From contig BLLV01000136.1 of assembly GCA_011959205.1 (NCBI GenBank), forward strand, positions 1-57,120: a stretch of DNA of 57,120 nt, in the 5' to 3' direction. The DNA comes from Bacteroidaceae bacterium (GTDB lineage: Bacteria; Bacteroidota; Bacteroidia; Bacteroidales; Bacteroidaceae). Below the pieces are notes generated by a model that saw only the letters and a list, made by a program, of their open reading frames with translations, made no database searches and was not told where the DNA came from. This document shows, piece after piece, positions 27,205 to 35,237 of the stretch (the first letter of the stretch is position 1; each line of letters opens with the position of its first letter). The translations under genes were made by a program, and so were the position numbers.

Positions 27205-30200
27205 GCTCCGGTTTGTTTTTCTGGAAGATATAAATCGTATTCGAAGTATATCTGTCGTTAGGTAAAATTTCCAGCTGCATCCCACATGCTTGTGCGATAC
27301 TTCTTATTTGTTCTTCGGATGTGAAACACAGTTGTTCTGTCGTCTTGTTAAAGTTGAAAATGCCGGTAGACAGCAGTTCGGTGAAACGGGTCAGCCGGTG
27401 TTTTCCTGTATTGGCGGCATTGCCGTCCCGCACAATCAGCTTCCCTTCCGGACGCAACCGTTCCATGCATCTGAGCAATAAAGTCCGCTGATGCTCATAA
27501 CTCATATAATGAAGCATGTCATTCAGTATGAATACGTCACTTTCCGGTAAAGGATACTCCAAGGCGTTGGCACATACAAATTGCAGGTGGGGAGTGCGGA
27601 GCCAACCCTGTTGCGCCACTGCTATCTTGTCTTCATCATAATCAATCCCTGTAATCTCCCGTTCCTCGGAAAGTTGGGAAAGCATATAGCAAAGCGGTCC
27701 GAATCCGCAACCGATATCAGTAATCTGTCCTTTGACGGGAACCAGCCAGTTGAATAACCTGTAGTTATCCTCCATTTTCACCTTGATGCGTATATACCAT
27801 TCCTCTACCGGTCCTTTATAGATATAGTTCTGTATCAGGTTTTCGTAAAAGACGGGATTGTCCGTTGTGCTTTGCTCCCGGCAGATACGGGCATATTCTT
27901 TTTTCATCCGCGCGGAGATGCTTTTGGTACGTTCCTGATAAGTGGTTCCGTACGTAGCATCGTTGGCCGGGATACGCGGCAGAATCTCTGTCAGCATGAT
28001 GCCTTTCCGTACATTGAACGGCTGTGCTTTCGCTATGATTTTACAGTTGCCGTAAAGGATGACCGGAATGATATCCAGTTGCAGTTTTTCCGACAGATAG
28101 AAGGCTCCTTTATGGAAGCGTTTCATCCGTCCGTCGTAGGTACGTGTCCCTTCGGGGAAGATGGCAATGGAATATCCTTCTTTCACCTTTTGGCGCATTC
28201 GCTCTACGTAAAGCTCGTAGCCGTCTCCTACGTAATAGAAATCGGCATAGCGGATAATGGCTCCGAAGAAAGGAGAGTGCCATACCCAGTGATTGGTTAC
28301 CATGACCAGTTTGGAAGTCAGTGCCAGCAATACCAGTATGTCGATGAAAGACTGATGATTGGCTATCAGGATGGCAGGCTTTTTAAACGTTTCTCCCGTC
28401 TGGTTTATTTTTTCTTTATGTACAAATGTGGCTATATGGATTAGGCCTTTGCAGGTGACATGTATCAGTTGGCAAAGCACTTGTTTCTTATAGGCTTTGC
28501 GGATAGGAAGCAAGGTCATGACAGCTATCAGCAAGCGCAGGAACAGGCATCCGATAAAGAACAGCAGGAACAAGCTGCCGGTTCTTGCCAGTCCTGCCAA
28601 TGTATAAGGAGGCAACCCTTTGGAAGCGGGGGCTGTGATGAGGAACCGAAAAAGGATGGGTTGCAGCGTGTAGGCCACCAGTACGACGGCAATCATTCCC
28701 AAAATGGAGATGAGGGAAATGGACTGCAATGCCGGATGGCGTGCGAAGACCAACGTGCCCATACCTATTACGGTGGTGAAAGCGGAGAAGAAGATGGCTG
28801 TCTTGTGCGAGTTTAGCAACTGCCGTCCTGTGCGGTATTTGTTCTGCAGTCCGTCCATAATGAAAATGCTGAAATCATCCCCGATTCCAAAAATAAAGGT
28901 GGACAGAATGATGTTGATGATATTGAACTCAATACCCAGTATGCCCATTAATCCCACAATGATCATCCAGCTGACCAGCATCGGCAGGAAACTCATCAGA
29001 GTCAGTTCTATGCGTCCGTAGGAGATCCATAAGGCAAAGAAAATCAGGAAAGAAGAGATATAAAGAATCAGATAGAAATCCTGATTGACGGCTGATACCC
29101 ATTGGTTGGCGAAATAGCCGCGGTCGAAGATAACCACCTTCTCTTTGGGTTGGAAAAGGGGGTACACCGCTTCCTTGTCGGCCTCGTTCATCCGCACCTG
29201 AGTAATCAGCATGGTCAGGGAATCGGCGGAAGTCTGCCATTCGTTCAGAAGCCGGGTAGTGATTTCATTCTGGTAGTCCAAAGGCTGGAACGGACGGTCG
29301 AGCCATTGGAAAAACGGCTCGAATGCATGTTCACGGAAATGATAACGGGCAGCCTCTGTCCGGATGGTTTCGCGTAACCAGGCTTTCTTTTCCGGAGTCC
29401 AGTAGTTGTGCCATTGTTTCAACCGTGCTTCCTGCATCTCTTCCGGTATCAGAAACTGTCCGGCAGAGGCGTAATCTTTTATTTTTCCCGCTTCTTTCAG
29501 TTGGGAGAGCAGACGGTTCGTTTCGGCGTATTGTCCGGTAGCATCTCCCATATCTTTGCCTGTACTGACAAAGAGGACGGTTTTTTCTTTCTTGTCAAAG
29601 AGTTCGGCCAGCTTGTTTTCCGATTTTTTTAAGTGGGCAGGCTCATAGTTCAGACTCATCATATCCTCGTTGAAACGCACGTTCTGCGAGGTGAAAAGAC
29701 ATACTAGGGTCAGCACGAGGATGCCCCCTACCAATCCTTTGTTCTTTTCGTATGGATAAGCGTTCAGTTTCTCAATAAAGCGTAGTACCGCCCCTTGCTT
29801 GACATGCGCCTGCCCTTTCAGGAAATGCGGCAGATAGACCAGGCAAAACAGCGTGGTTCCTATCAAGGCAAGCGAGGCGAACAGACCGAAATCCCGTAAC
29901 AGGTTGGAACTGGTAAAGAGGAGGCCGAAAAAGGCGCCGATGGTAGTAAAACTGCCTACGGTAAGCGGATAGGCGATTTCTCTGATTAATTGTTGCACGG
30001 ACGATACATGATTCTGATGCGCCAGCATGTGTATGGAGTAGCTCAAGGCAATGCCCATTACGGCGGAGTCCGCACCTACGGCAATGGCTGAAATGCCGCC
30101 TTTGATAAAGTAGATGAGGCATAAGGCGAATAAAGCTCCGAACAGCACCGGGGTGATGATAAGCGGAATGGATTTCTTATGCTTGAATACCAAAGATATG

Positions 30201-31051
30201 AAGACAATAATGATAATCAGCGCGATGGAAGAAGTAACAAGTGTATCTTTCTTTATCTGTCGTGCATTGTATACTCCAACGGAAGGACCTCCGAAATATT
30301 CGGCAACCAATTGGGGATGTTCCTTTTCCGCTTTTTGCAGCTCGTCTTCAATCAGCCGGATGAGTTTGTCATTTTTGCCCGTGCTTCCGGTGTTGAATAC
30401 CGGGGTGATGAACATCAGCAGGGTGGAACCGTCCCGTGAGAAGATATGTTCATTGATCAGTTCGTAATTAGCTTCCAATTGGAAGTCTTGCAGGTGTTTC
30501 AGCGTTTGGCTGCCCAGTCCCAACGGGTCCCGCATAAGGTAGTTTTTCAGGGCGAATCCTGCCGGAGATATCAGGTTGGAATAGTTTTTCTGCATCAGGG
30601 AGGCAATGTTTCCGGCGGTAAGCAAGGTATCCAGTCGTTGGTAGTCCTCGTGGGAAAGGAACAAGGGCAGATTGTCGTAAACAAAATCTCCGGCGCTGTT
30701 GATCAGGTTCTCGTCGGCTGTTGAGAAGATCTCTTTAATCAGGGTTCCTTCCGCTTGTTGTTGTAAATCCTGCTTTATTGTCTCGGCTGCTTCAATCAAG
30801 GAATCCGCATCCGCCACACCGTCCTTACCGGACAGCATGATCATGATCTTATCCTTTATCTTCAGATTTTCAAATACGTTGATGGTATTTTGGGAGTCCT
30901 TGGTATCCGGAAAGAAACTGGTTACGTTTTCCTCGAATCTGACTTGGGCGGCAAAAAGGGACATAAAGAGGATGCATACACTGAGAGACAGGTAAAACAA
31001 GACTTTATGCCTTTCAAAATAGTTATATAATCCAACAAAGAATTTAGTCAT
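27197..31051 (-). CDS. MMPL exporter fused to PlsC acyltransferase and methyltransferase
   Basis: This 1284-residue polypeptide joins three modules. Residues 1 to about 850 are an RND/MMPL-type lipid exporter with two sets of membrane helices (about 270-415 and 660-850) and large periplasmic loops. Residues about 870-1070 are a PlsC-like acyltransferase with NHQSFID at 898-904 and FPEGTRTYDG at 965-974. Residues about 1090-1270 are a class I methyltransferase with DIGCGFGP at 1112-1119 and an acidic GIDYDE at 1135-1140. Frame and spacing are continuous, so it is a true fusion. It lies between GT2-DUF2062 and CrtI-like genes, overlapping each by 8 nt. It would acylate or methylate a lipid on the cytoplasmic side and move it outward. 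Confidence 0.92.
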   Translation of the reverse strand: MTKFFVGLYNYFERHKVLFYLSLSVCILFMSLFAAQVRFEENVTSFFPDTKDSQNTINVFENLKIKDKIMIMLSGKDGVADADSLIEAAETIKQDLQQQAEGTLIKEIFSTADENLINSAGDFVYDNLPLFLSHEDYQRLDTLLTAGNIASLMQKNYSNLISPAGFALKNYLMRDPLGLGSQTLKHLQDFQLEANYELINEHIFSRDGSTLLMFITPVFNTGSTGKNDKLIRLIEDELQKAEKEHPQLVAEYFGGPSVGVYNARQIKKDTLVTSSIALIIIIVFISLVFKHKKSIPLIITPVLFGALFALCLIYFIKGGISAIAVGADSAVMGIALSYSIHMLAHQNHVSSVQQLIREIAYPLTVGSFTTIGAFFGLLFTSSNLLRDFGLFASLALIGTTLFCLVYLPHFLKGQAHVKQGAVLRFIEKLNAYPYEKNKGLVGGILVLTLVCLFTSQNVRFNEDMMSLNYEPAHLKKSENKLAELFDKKEKTVLFVSTGKDMGDATGQYAETNRLLSQLKEAGKIKDYASAGQFLIPEEMQEARLKQWHNYWTPEKKAWLRETIRTEAARYHFREHAFEPFFQWLDRPFQPLDYQNEITTRLLNEWQTSADSLTMLITQVRMNEADKEAVYPLFQPKEKVVIFDRGYFANQWVSAVNQDFYLILYISSFLIFFALWISYGRIELTLMSFLPMLVSWMIIVGLMGILGIEFNIINIILSTFIFGIGDDFSIFIMDGLQNKYRTGRQLLNSHKTAIFFSAFTTVIGMGTLVFARHPALQSISLISILGMIAVVLVAYTLQPILFRFLITAPASKGLPPYTLAGLARTGSLFLLFFIGCLFLRLLIAVMTLLPIRKAYKKQVLCQLIHVTCKGLIHIATFVHKEKINQTGETFKKPAILIANHQSFIDILVLLALTSKLVMVTNHWVWHSPFFGAIIRYADFYYVGDGYELYVERMRQKVKEGYSIAIFPEGTRTYDGRMKRFHKGAFYLSEKLQLDIIPVILYGNCKIIAKAQPFNVRKGIMLTEILPRIPANDATYGTTYQERTKSISARMKKEYARICREQSTTDNPVFYENLIQNYIYKGPVEEWYIRIKVKMEDNYRLFNWLVPVKGQITDIGCGFGPLCYMLSQLSEEREITGIDYDEDKIAVAQQGWLRTPHLQFVCANALEYPLPESDVFILNDMLHYMSYEHQRTLLLRCMERLRPEGKLIVRDGNAANTGKHRLTRFTELLSTGIFNFNKTTEQLCFTSEEQIRSIAQACGMQLEILPNDRYTSNTIYIFQKNKPEHE

Positions 31052-32237
31052 ATCCGTTTTTTCTCCTACATATAGCCAGCAGTGCTGCAGAGATTACTCC
31101 CGACAGCAGGCTGCAAGCCATTGCAAAGATAATGCTTCCTGTTAAATATTGCTCTAAAACTGATTTGACATTTTCAAGAGAAAGGTCTCCGAAATGTAAA
31201 TCGGGAGGATTACCCAGTACCATGCAGCCTGTCCGGTAACTGCCGTACAGCAATAAGGGAATCATGGGTGGAATACTGATATTGGCGGCGACAAGGGCAA
31301 TCACTTTATTCAGTCTGAACAGCTGTGCAAGAAAGAGGGTGGTCAGCATCTGATAACCCCATAACGGGACGATACCCATAAAAATTCCCAGCATGATGGC
31401 AAGTACAATCTTCAGGTTGGATTCCTGTGTATTCAGTACATGGTCGGTGAAGAATCGCTTGCAGTTGCTCCATGACAGTTTGCGGAGCAGGTTACGGGGA
31501 ACCATCCAAAGGCAGGTAATCAGTACCAGCACCGTGTTCAGCACACTGATGCGGGTAAAGTCCCGGAACGGACGGAAATGAGATACCCGTTCCTCCTGCG
31601 GAGGATAATACACGTGGATGGGAATGTTCTTTACCGCTATATCTCCCCATGCGGCAAAGACGATGGCTTCCAACTCGAATTCGTATTTGGCGGTGTACCA
31701 GCAGCTTTGCACATTCATTTTGCGGAGAGGGTAAAGGCGGTATCCCGACTGTGTATCTTCCAGTTTCAGCCCGGTTTCCAGTCTGAACCAGAAATTAGAG
31801 AATTTATTGGCGAAGGTATTCTTGCCCGGCATATTGTCGGAGGCCAAGTTTCGGGCGCCTACCAGCAGCGTGTCGGGTTCTTTTTCAATGGCTTCGATAA
31901 AACAGGGAATATCGGAAGCGAAATGCTGCCCGTCCGAATCGATGGTGATGGCATAGCGGAAACCCTCTTTTTTTGCTTGGGAAAGACCGTGCTTCAAAGC
32001 GGTTCCTTTTCCTTTATTGACAGGATGGGTGATGGTCCGGATAGCCGGATATTGTTCCAGAATGTTGGCCGTATCATCCGTAGAGCCGTCATTGACGACA
32101 ATGATATCGTCCGCATACCTGTATACCTCTTCAATGACTGCCGCCAGTGTTTTCCCGTTGTTGTAGGTGGGAATAACGATGACAATCTCCAGTTCCTTTA
32201 GTTTCTTCCGCCAAACCGATGTTGTGTTTGTACTCAT
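31044..32237 (-). CDS. GT2 glycosyltransferase fused to DUF2062
   Basis: This 397-residue protein has a GT2 domain (about 15-230) with VIVIPTYNNGKTL, DDIIVVNDGSTDDT and the donor-binding ITIDSDGQH (near 115), like dolichyl-phosphate-mannose-type synthases. Its carboxy part is a DUF2062 membrane domain (about 250-390) with several hydrophobic helices, for example VLAIMLGIFMGIVPLWGYQM. Such GT2-DUF2062 fusions are frequent in aryl-polyene-like clusters. It overlaps the exporter fusion by 8 nt and has its own promoter element at 32318-32334. It would glycosylate a lipid at the inner membrane; donor and acceptor are unknown. Confidence 0.9.
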   Translation of the reverse strand: MSTNTTSVWRKKLKELEIVIVIPTYNNGKTLAAVIEEVYRYADDIIVVNDGSTDDTANILEQYPAIRTITHPVNKGKGTALKHGLSQAKKEGFRYAITIDSDGQHFASDIPCFIEAIEKEPDTLLVGARNLASDNMPGKNTFANKFSNFWFRLETGLKLEDTQSGYRLYPLRKMNVQSCWYTAKYEFELEAIVFAAWGDIAVKNIPIHVYYPPQEERVSHFRPFRDFTRISVLNTVLVLITCLWMVPRNLLRKLSWSNCKRFFTDHVLNTQESNLKIVLAIMLGIFMGIVPLWGYQMLTTLFLAQLFRLNKVIALVAANISIPPMIPLLLYGSYRTGCMVLGNPPDLHFGDLSLENVKSVLEQYLTGSIIFAMACSLLSGVISAALLAICRRKNGYD

Positions 32238-32317
32238 CTTGTTTTTCAGTCAAACTATTCAGATACGTTTGGGATGAATGTTTTCGTATCTGAACTTATG
32301 TGGTTTCTAATGGGTGA

Positions 32318-32334
32318 CAAAGATAGTATATTTT
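32318..32334 (-). promoter_or_regulatory. Promoter of GT2-DUF2062, copy of the LolA promoter
   Basis: On the minus strand this reads AAAATATACTATCTTTG, ending in the -7 element TATCTTTG. The same 17 bp occurs upstream of the LolA-like gene (34871-34887), within 36-bp stretches matching at about 31 positions. It is about 80 nt before the GT2-DUF2062 start. Confidence 0.7.
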
Positions 32335-32438
32335 CGGATGCGGACATTCTGGTATTACTTATTTATTTGGAGATGCATTCACAATCATTGGATATTTCCT
32401 TTGCATTTTGTCATGCCATTCAGCATCCTCCCTCACCC

Positions 32439-33153
32439 ACCTACCACAGAGTTTTGCAAAAGTGCTGCCACTGCTACCACCCTTACTGCTGAAACCACCA
32501 TGAACAGGGCGTTTTGAAGGGTGGTGGCAGCACTTTTTTTTATGCGGGAAAAAGGGCTGCTACCACCACTTTTACTTCTTTTTTATTCCAAAACGAACGA
32601 AAGAAGGGGAAAATACATGAAGCGAAGGATGACCACATACCGGAAAAAGGCGGAGGGTACGGCCACACAGAAACCGGACACCGGACTGACAGAACGGAGC
32701 ACACTGAAGGATAAGGCATTGGCTGCAACTTTACAGGAATCAGGTTGCGGCCCGGCAGGACTACGGTTTCATACAGCCAAAGCCACAGTTACAATCAGGC
32801 AGAACTGTAGTTGCAGACAGACGGAACCCAAGTTACAGCCCGACGGAACTAAAGTTTCAACCTGATGGAACTAAAGTTTCAACTTGGCGGAACCGGTTGA
32901 AACTCCTAGTCCGTGTACGCGTTCATACGGATGAACGAGGCAAACTGACCTGTCAACAGGCGCAACCTCCAGCTCCAGAAAGACAGCCGGAAAGGATCAA
33001 CATCCGGAAAGAACGGAAAAAGGTGATGGCAGCAGCCCTTTTTTCCGCATAAAAAAAGGTGCTGCCACCACCCTGCAGAACGCCCTGTTCATGGTGGTTT
33101 CAGTAGTAAGGGTGGTAGCAGTGGTAGCACTTTTTTAAAACTCTGTGATAGGT
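32439..33153. repeat. Non-coding element with ~133-bp inverted arms
   Basis: Left arm 32439-32571 and right arm 33020-33153 are near-perfect reverse complements (roughly 90% identical by eye), flanking 448 bp. Each arm contains its own hairpin: AAGTGCTGCC and ACCACCCTT on one side pair with AAGGGTGGT and GGCAGCACTT, followed by 7-8 T, like a terminator reading toward the interior. The middle holds seven 22-bp units (separate entry). No transposase gene is present and the short reading frames have no family likeness. It looks like a non-autonomous insertion or a structured RNA locus. It interrupts the lipid cluster between the dehydratase and GT2-DUF2062 genes. Confidence 0.85.
32753..32906 (+). 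repeat. Seven degenerate 22-bp tandem units
   Basis: Seven consecutive 22-bp units run with no spacer: 32753, 32775, 32797, 32819, 32841, 32863 and 32885 are the first bases. Units five and six are almost identical (GACGGAACTAAAGTTTCAAC and GATGGAACTAAAGTTTCAAC); the outer ones diverge. The core AACTaaAGTT is palindromic. The period is not a multiple of three, and no convincing coding sequence spans it. It lies in the middle of the inverted-repeat element. Confidence 0.85.
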
Positions 33154-33313
33154 ACTTGTGCAAAAAAACGTGGCGGTGTGACAGTGAATTTTCATTGAGT
33201 TTTATAATAGCATGAATGCCTTCCATGGAATTACCCGGTTTGGGCTTCATGCTTTTCTGATAGTTGCTTTTGGCGTTATACCATCGGGCTGCCATATCCG
33301 AAAAAAACATAGA

Positions 33314-33682
33314 CTAAGTCATCAGTGTCGCTTTCAGCTTGATAAATTCTTTTCCCTTACAAATGCCTTCTGCCTGCAACTTGAAAAGGTGCTCTTCCGT
33401 CTCTTCCAATCGGATAAACAGTTGCAGCAACGGAGTCTCCAGCGGATTGATGGCAGACAGGAACTTGGAAGAAGTAATCTGTACATACTGCAAAGGCCGG
33501 TTGACGATCTGTTCGGCACTTTCTTTTATTATCTGCAAGGTACAGACGCCCGGAACCACCGGCTGTCCGGGGAAATGACCCTGATAGAGCACATGACCGG
33601 GATTCAGCTCTATCTCTATTTCCTGTTTCCCGTCTTCTCTTTCCTTTCTATGAATGATTTTATAAAAGTTCTCCAGCAGCAT
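33314..33682 (-). CDS. FabZ-like 3-hydroxyacyl-ACP dehydratase
   Basis: This 122-residue single hot-dog-fold protein removes water from a 3-hydroxyacyl thioester. The active-site block is YQGHFPGQPVVPGVCTLQIIKE near residues 33-54, with the catalytic His in GHFPG and the acidic partner in the following helix. Length is shorter than housekeeping FabZ, as is usual for the aryl-polyene cluster enzyme. It starts 1 nt after the lipoprotein gene, so it belongs to the LolA-lipoprotein-dehydratase unit. Downstream of it the inverted-repeat element breaks the cluster. The housekeeping FabZ is not in this window, so a role in fatty-acid synthesis is not excluded. Confidence 0.87.
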   Translation of the reverse strand: MLLENFYKIIHRKEREDGKQEIEIELNPGHVLYQGHFPGQPVVPGVCTLQIIKESAEQIVNRPLQYVQITSSKFLSAINPLETPLLQLFIRLEETEEHLFKLQAEGICKGKEFIKLKATLMT

Positions 33683-33683
33683 A

Positions 33684-34226
33684 TCAAGGGTTGTTTATGT
33701 TCAGTTTGTCCAATTGGATTCTTAGCCGAATCAGCGGATGCTTGATTTGTACTTTCTCCGCCTGTCCGTTTACGAAGCCGGACAAGGTGAATACCGCTTT
33801 TCCAAATCCTTTGCCACTGATTCTTTGCTCAAAAGTACTACTTTTCTTTTTAATACGTGCTTTTTCACTCTTCAGAAATAGATTCTTGAAGTCAGTTTCC
33901 AGTATTTTCAGCATCTTTTTCTTTCTCATCGGTTCAATGCAACTGTTTACTATGAAGGTGTCGCAGTGCAGGGAGAAGTCAAAAAGGCTGAGGCCAAAGT
34001 AGGTGGAGCCCAGGATACGGATTTCGTTATCGGGCATTTGGCGGACAATGAGCATTCCGCTGAAATGATGTTTCATGAAATCCAGTTGCAGGTTGTATTT
34101 TTGCGACTGTGCTTCTGCTTGTAGGATAGGAGGCAGTGCCGTAGCTTCCCCTGTCACCCGGTGTGAGCAGGAGAGCAGGATAAACAACAACAGCAGCCAG
34201 CTAGCGTATCGTAAACTTTGTCTCAT
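33684..34226 (-). CDS. Lipoprotein of the lipid-export cluster
   Basis: This 180-residue protein has a lipoprotein signal: a hydrophobic segment (about 9-19) followed by LLSCSHR, with the lipidated Cys at residue 20. After that are QSQKYNLQLDFMKHHFSGM, FGLSLFDFSLHCDTFIV and NSCIEPM, suggesting a mainly beta fold. It resembles the small lipoproteins that sit beside LolA-like genes in aryl-polyene clusters, but I cannot assign a named family. It overlaps the LolA-like gene by 26 nt and lies 1 nt before the dehydratase. It probably helps deliver the lipid to the outer membrane. Confidence 0.75.
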   Translation of the reverse strand: MRQSLRYASWLLLLFILLSCSHRVTGEATALPPILQAEAQSQKYNLQLDFMKHHFSGMLIVRQMPDNEIRILGSTYFGLSLFDFSLHCDTFIVNSCIEPMRKKKMLKILETDFKNLFLKSEKARIKKKSSTFEQRISGKGFGKAVFTLSGFVNGQAEKVQIKHPLIRLRIQLDKLNINNP

Positions 34227-34836
34227 CTTTCAAAGAATTGAATTTCTTGCCCGAGAATTCGTATTCGGTATAGTTGGTTGCGGTTTCCGACAAACGTAGT
34301 TTGTGGACAGACATATCTTTCTTGTCCAGATAAATTTGAATCTGGTTGATATATGCTTGTACCGCTTTGCTAATGGGTTTGATTTGAATGAGATAGTAAT
34401 GGGCGTCTTCAAAATATTCCAAGGCATAGCCGGGCGACATGTTGGACAGGTCGCCCACCATGCAGGCGGTAAGCATATCCTGCATCTGGTTCATCATTTT
34501 GTTGGAGTGGAGGTCCATGATGCTTTTCTTTCCGTCCGATACTATTTTCAGTAGGTTGTTGTTGATCACGATCAGGTAATTCATGGGCTGTGCGTAGTCC
34601 ATGCATATCTTATTGCTCTTTTTATAATAGAACTTTCCTTTCGAGGTTATTTTCTCATCGAATACATCCAGATACTTTGTCTGGGTGAAATTACTTTCGA
34701 TGGACTCTATATTTTTAGCTTCTTGCAGCAGTCGGGCTTCAAAGTCTTTCAGCTGGGCTAGCTTTTTCATTTGTTGGGCTTGCATCGGTAGCACCGTGCA
34801 GAACAACAAGAGTAAAAGTATTTTTATGTAGTTCAT
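34201..34836 (-). CDS. LolA-like outer-membrane lipid carrier
   Basis: This 211-residue protein has a signal peptide (1-20, ending MQAQ) and a LolA-like body: ESIESNFTQTKYLDVFDEKITSKGKFYYKK near residues 43-75, MDYAQPMNYLIVINNNLLKIV near 78-98, and LIQIKPISKAVQAYINQIQI. The half-barrel would shuttle a hydrophobic product through the periplasm. It differs from housekeeping LolA in context: it heads a cluster with a lipoprotein and dehydratase, as in aryl-polyene gene sets. A promoter -7 element is about 35 nt upstream. The substrate is unknown and may be the cluster's lipid, not a lipoprotein. Confidence 0.85.
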   Translation of the reverse strand: MNYIKILLLLLFCTVLPMQAQQMKKLAQLKDFEARLLQEAKNIESIESNFTQTKYLDVFDEKITSKGKFYYKKSNKICMDYAQPMNYLIVINNNLLKIVSDGKKSIMDLHSNKMMNQMQDMLTACMVGDLSNMSPGYALEYFEDAHYYLIQIKPISKAVQAYINQIQIYLDKKDMSVHKLRLSETATNYTEYEFSGKKFNSLKDETKFTIR

Positions 34837-35237
34837 ACTTTATAGTGGTTTATCCGTTTGTAATGGGAAGCAAAGATAGTATATTTTGGGAAACCATTCA
34901 TGTCTTTACTGCCTATTTGCAGTTTCTTGAGGGAAATGAGCTTTTCTGCTTCTTGAATCTCTTGATAAATAGGAATTTATTGTGGAGATAAATATGCCTA
35001 AGTTCCTCAGAAACTATATTTTTCAATTTAATTTAGATTAACCATACAAAAATAGAAACGGTTTTGAGGAACGAACTATAATTCACCGGATAAAACTTTA
35101 CCTTTCCGCGTCAAACAGCACCTTTGTATCATATTTCATTTCCTCACTCCATACAACTTATCAAATAATTTCCTATCTTTGAGGAAACATTTAATTAAAT
35201 CATTTTTTACAAAAAATAATTTACGTATATCATTAAG
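34837..35237. promoter_or_regulatory. Divergent control region, LolA operon and ECF sigma gene
   Basis: This 401-bp gap holds no gene. On the minus strand TATCTTTG (34871-34878) is the -7 element for the LolA-like gene. On the plus strand TATCTTTG (35174-35181) lies about 57 nt before the sigma gene. Words TTCCTCA and TGAGGAA recur: near 35001, 35062, 35150 and 35182, one pair as GTTCCTCA...TGAGGAAC. This could be an operator or a weak hairpin; nothing else is recognised. Confidence 0.55.

Noticed and set aside
32753..32906. Possible CRISPR array
   Set aside because: The 22-bp units are directly adjacent with no unique spacers and there are no cas genes nearby.
32521..33052. Open frames across the inverted-repeat element as coding genes
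   Set aside because: All three frames are partly open because of the repeats; they lack good starts and family similarity, and the 22-bp period does not keep a frame.
33089..33310. Short minus-strand frame just after the dehydratase
   Set aside because: Its last codons run into the inverted-repeat arm, it has no clear ribosome-binding site and matches no family I know; possibly a remnant, but not supportable.
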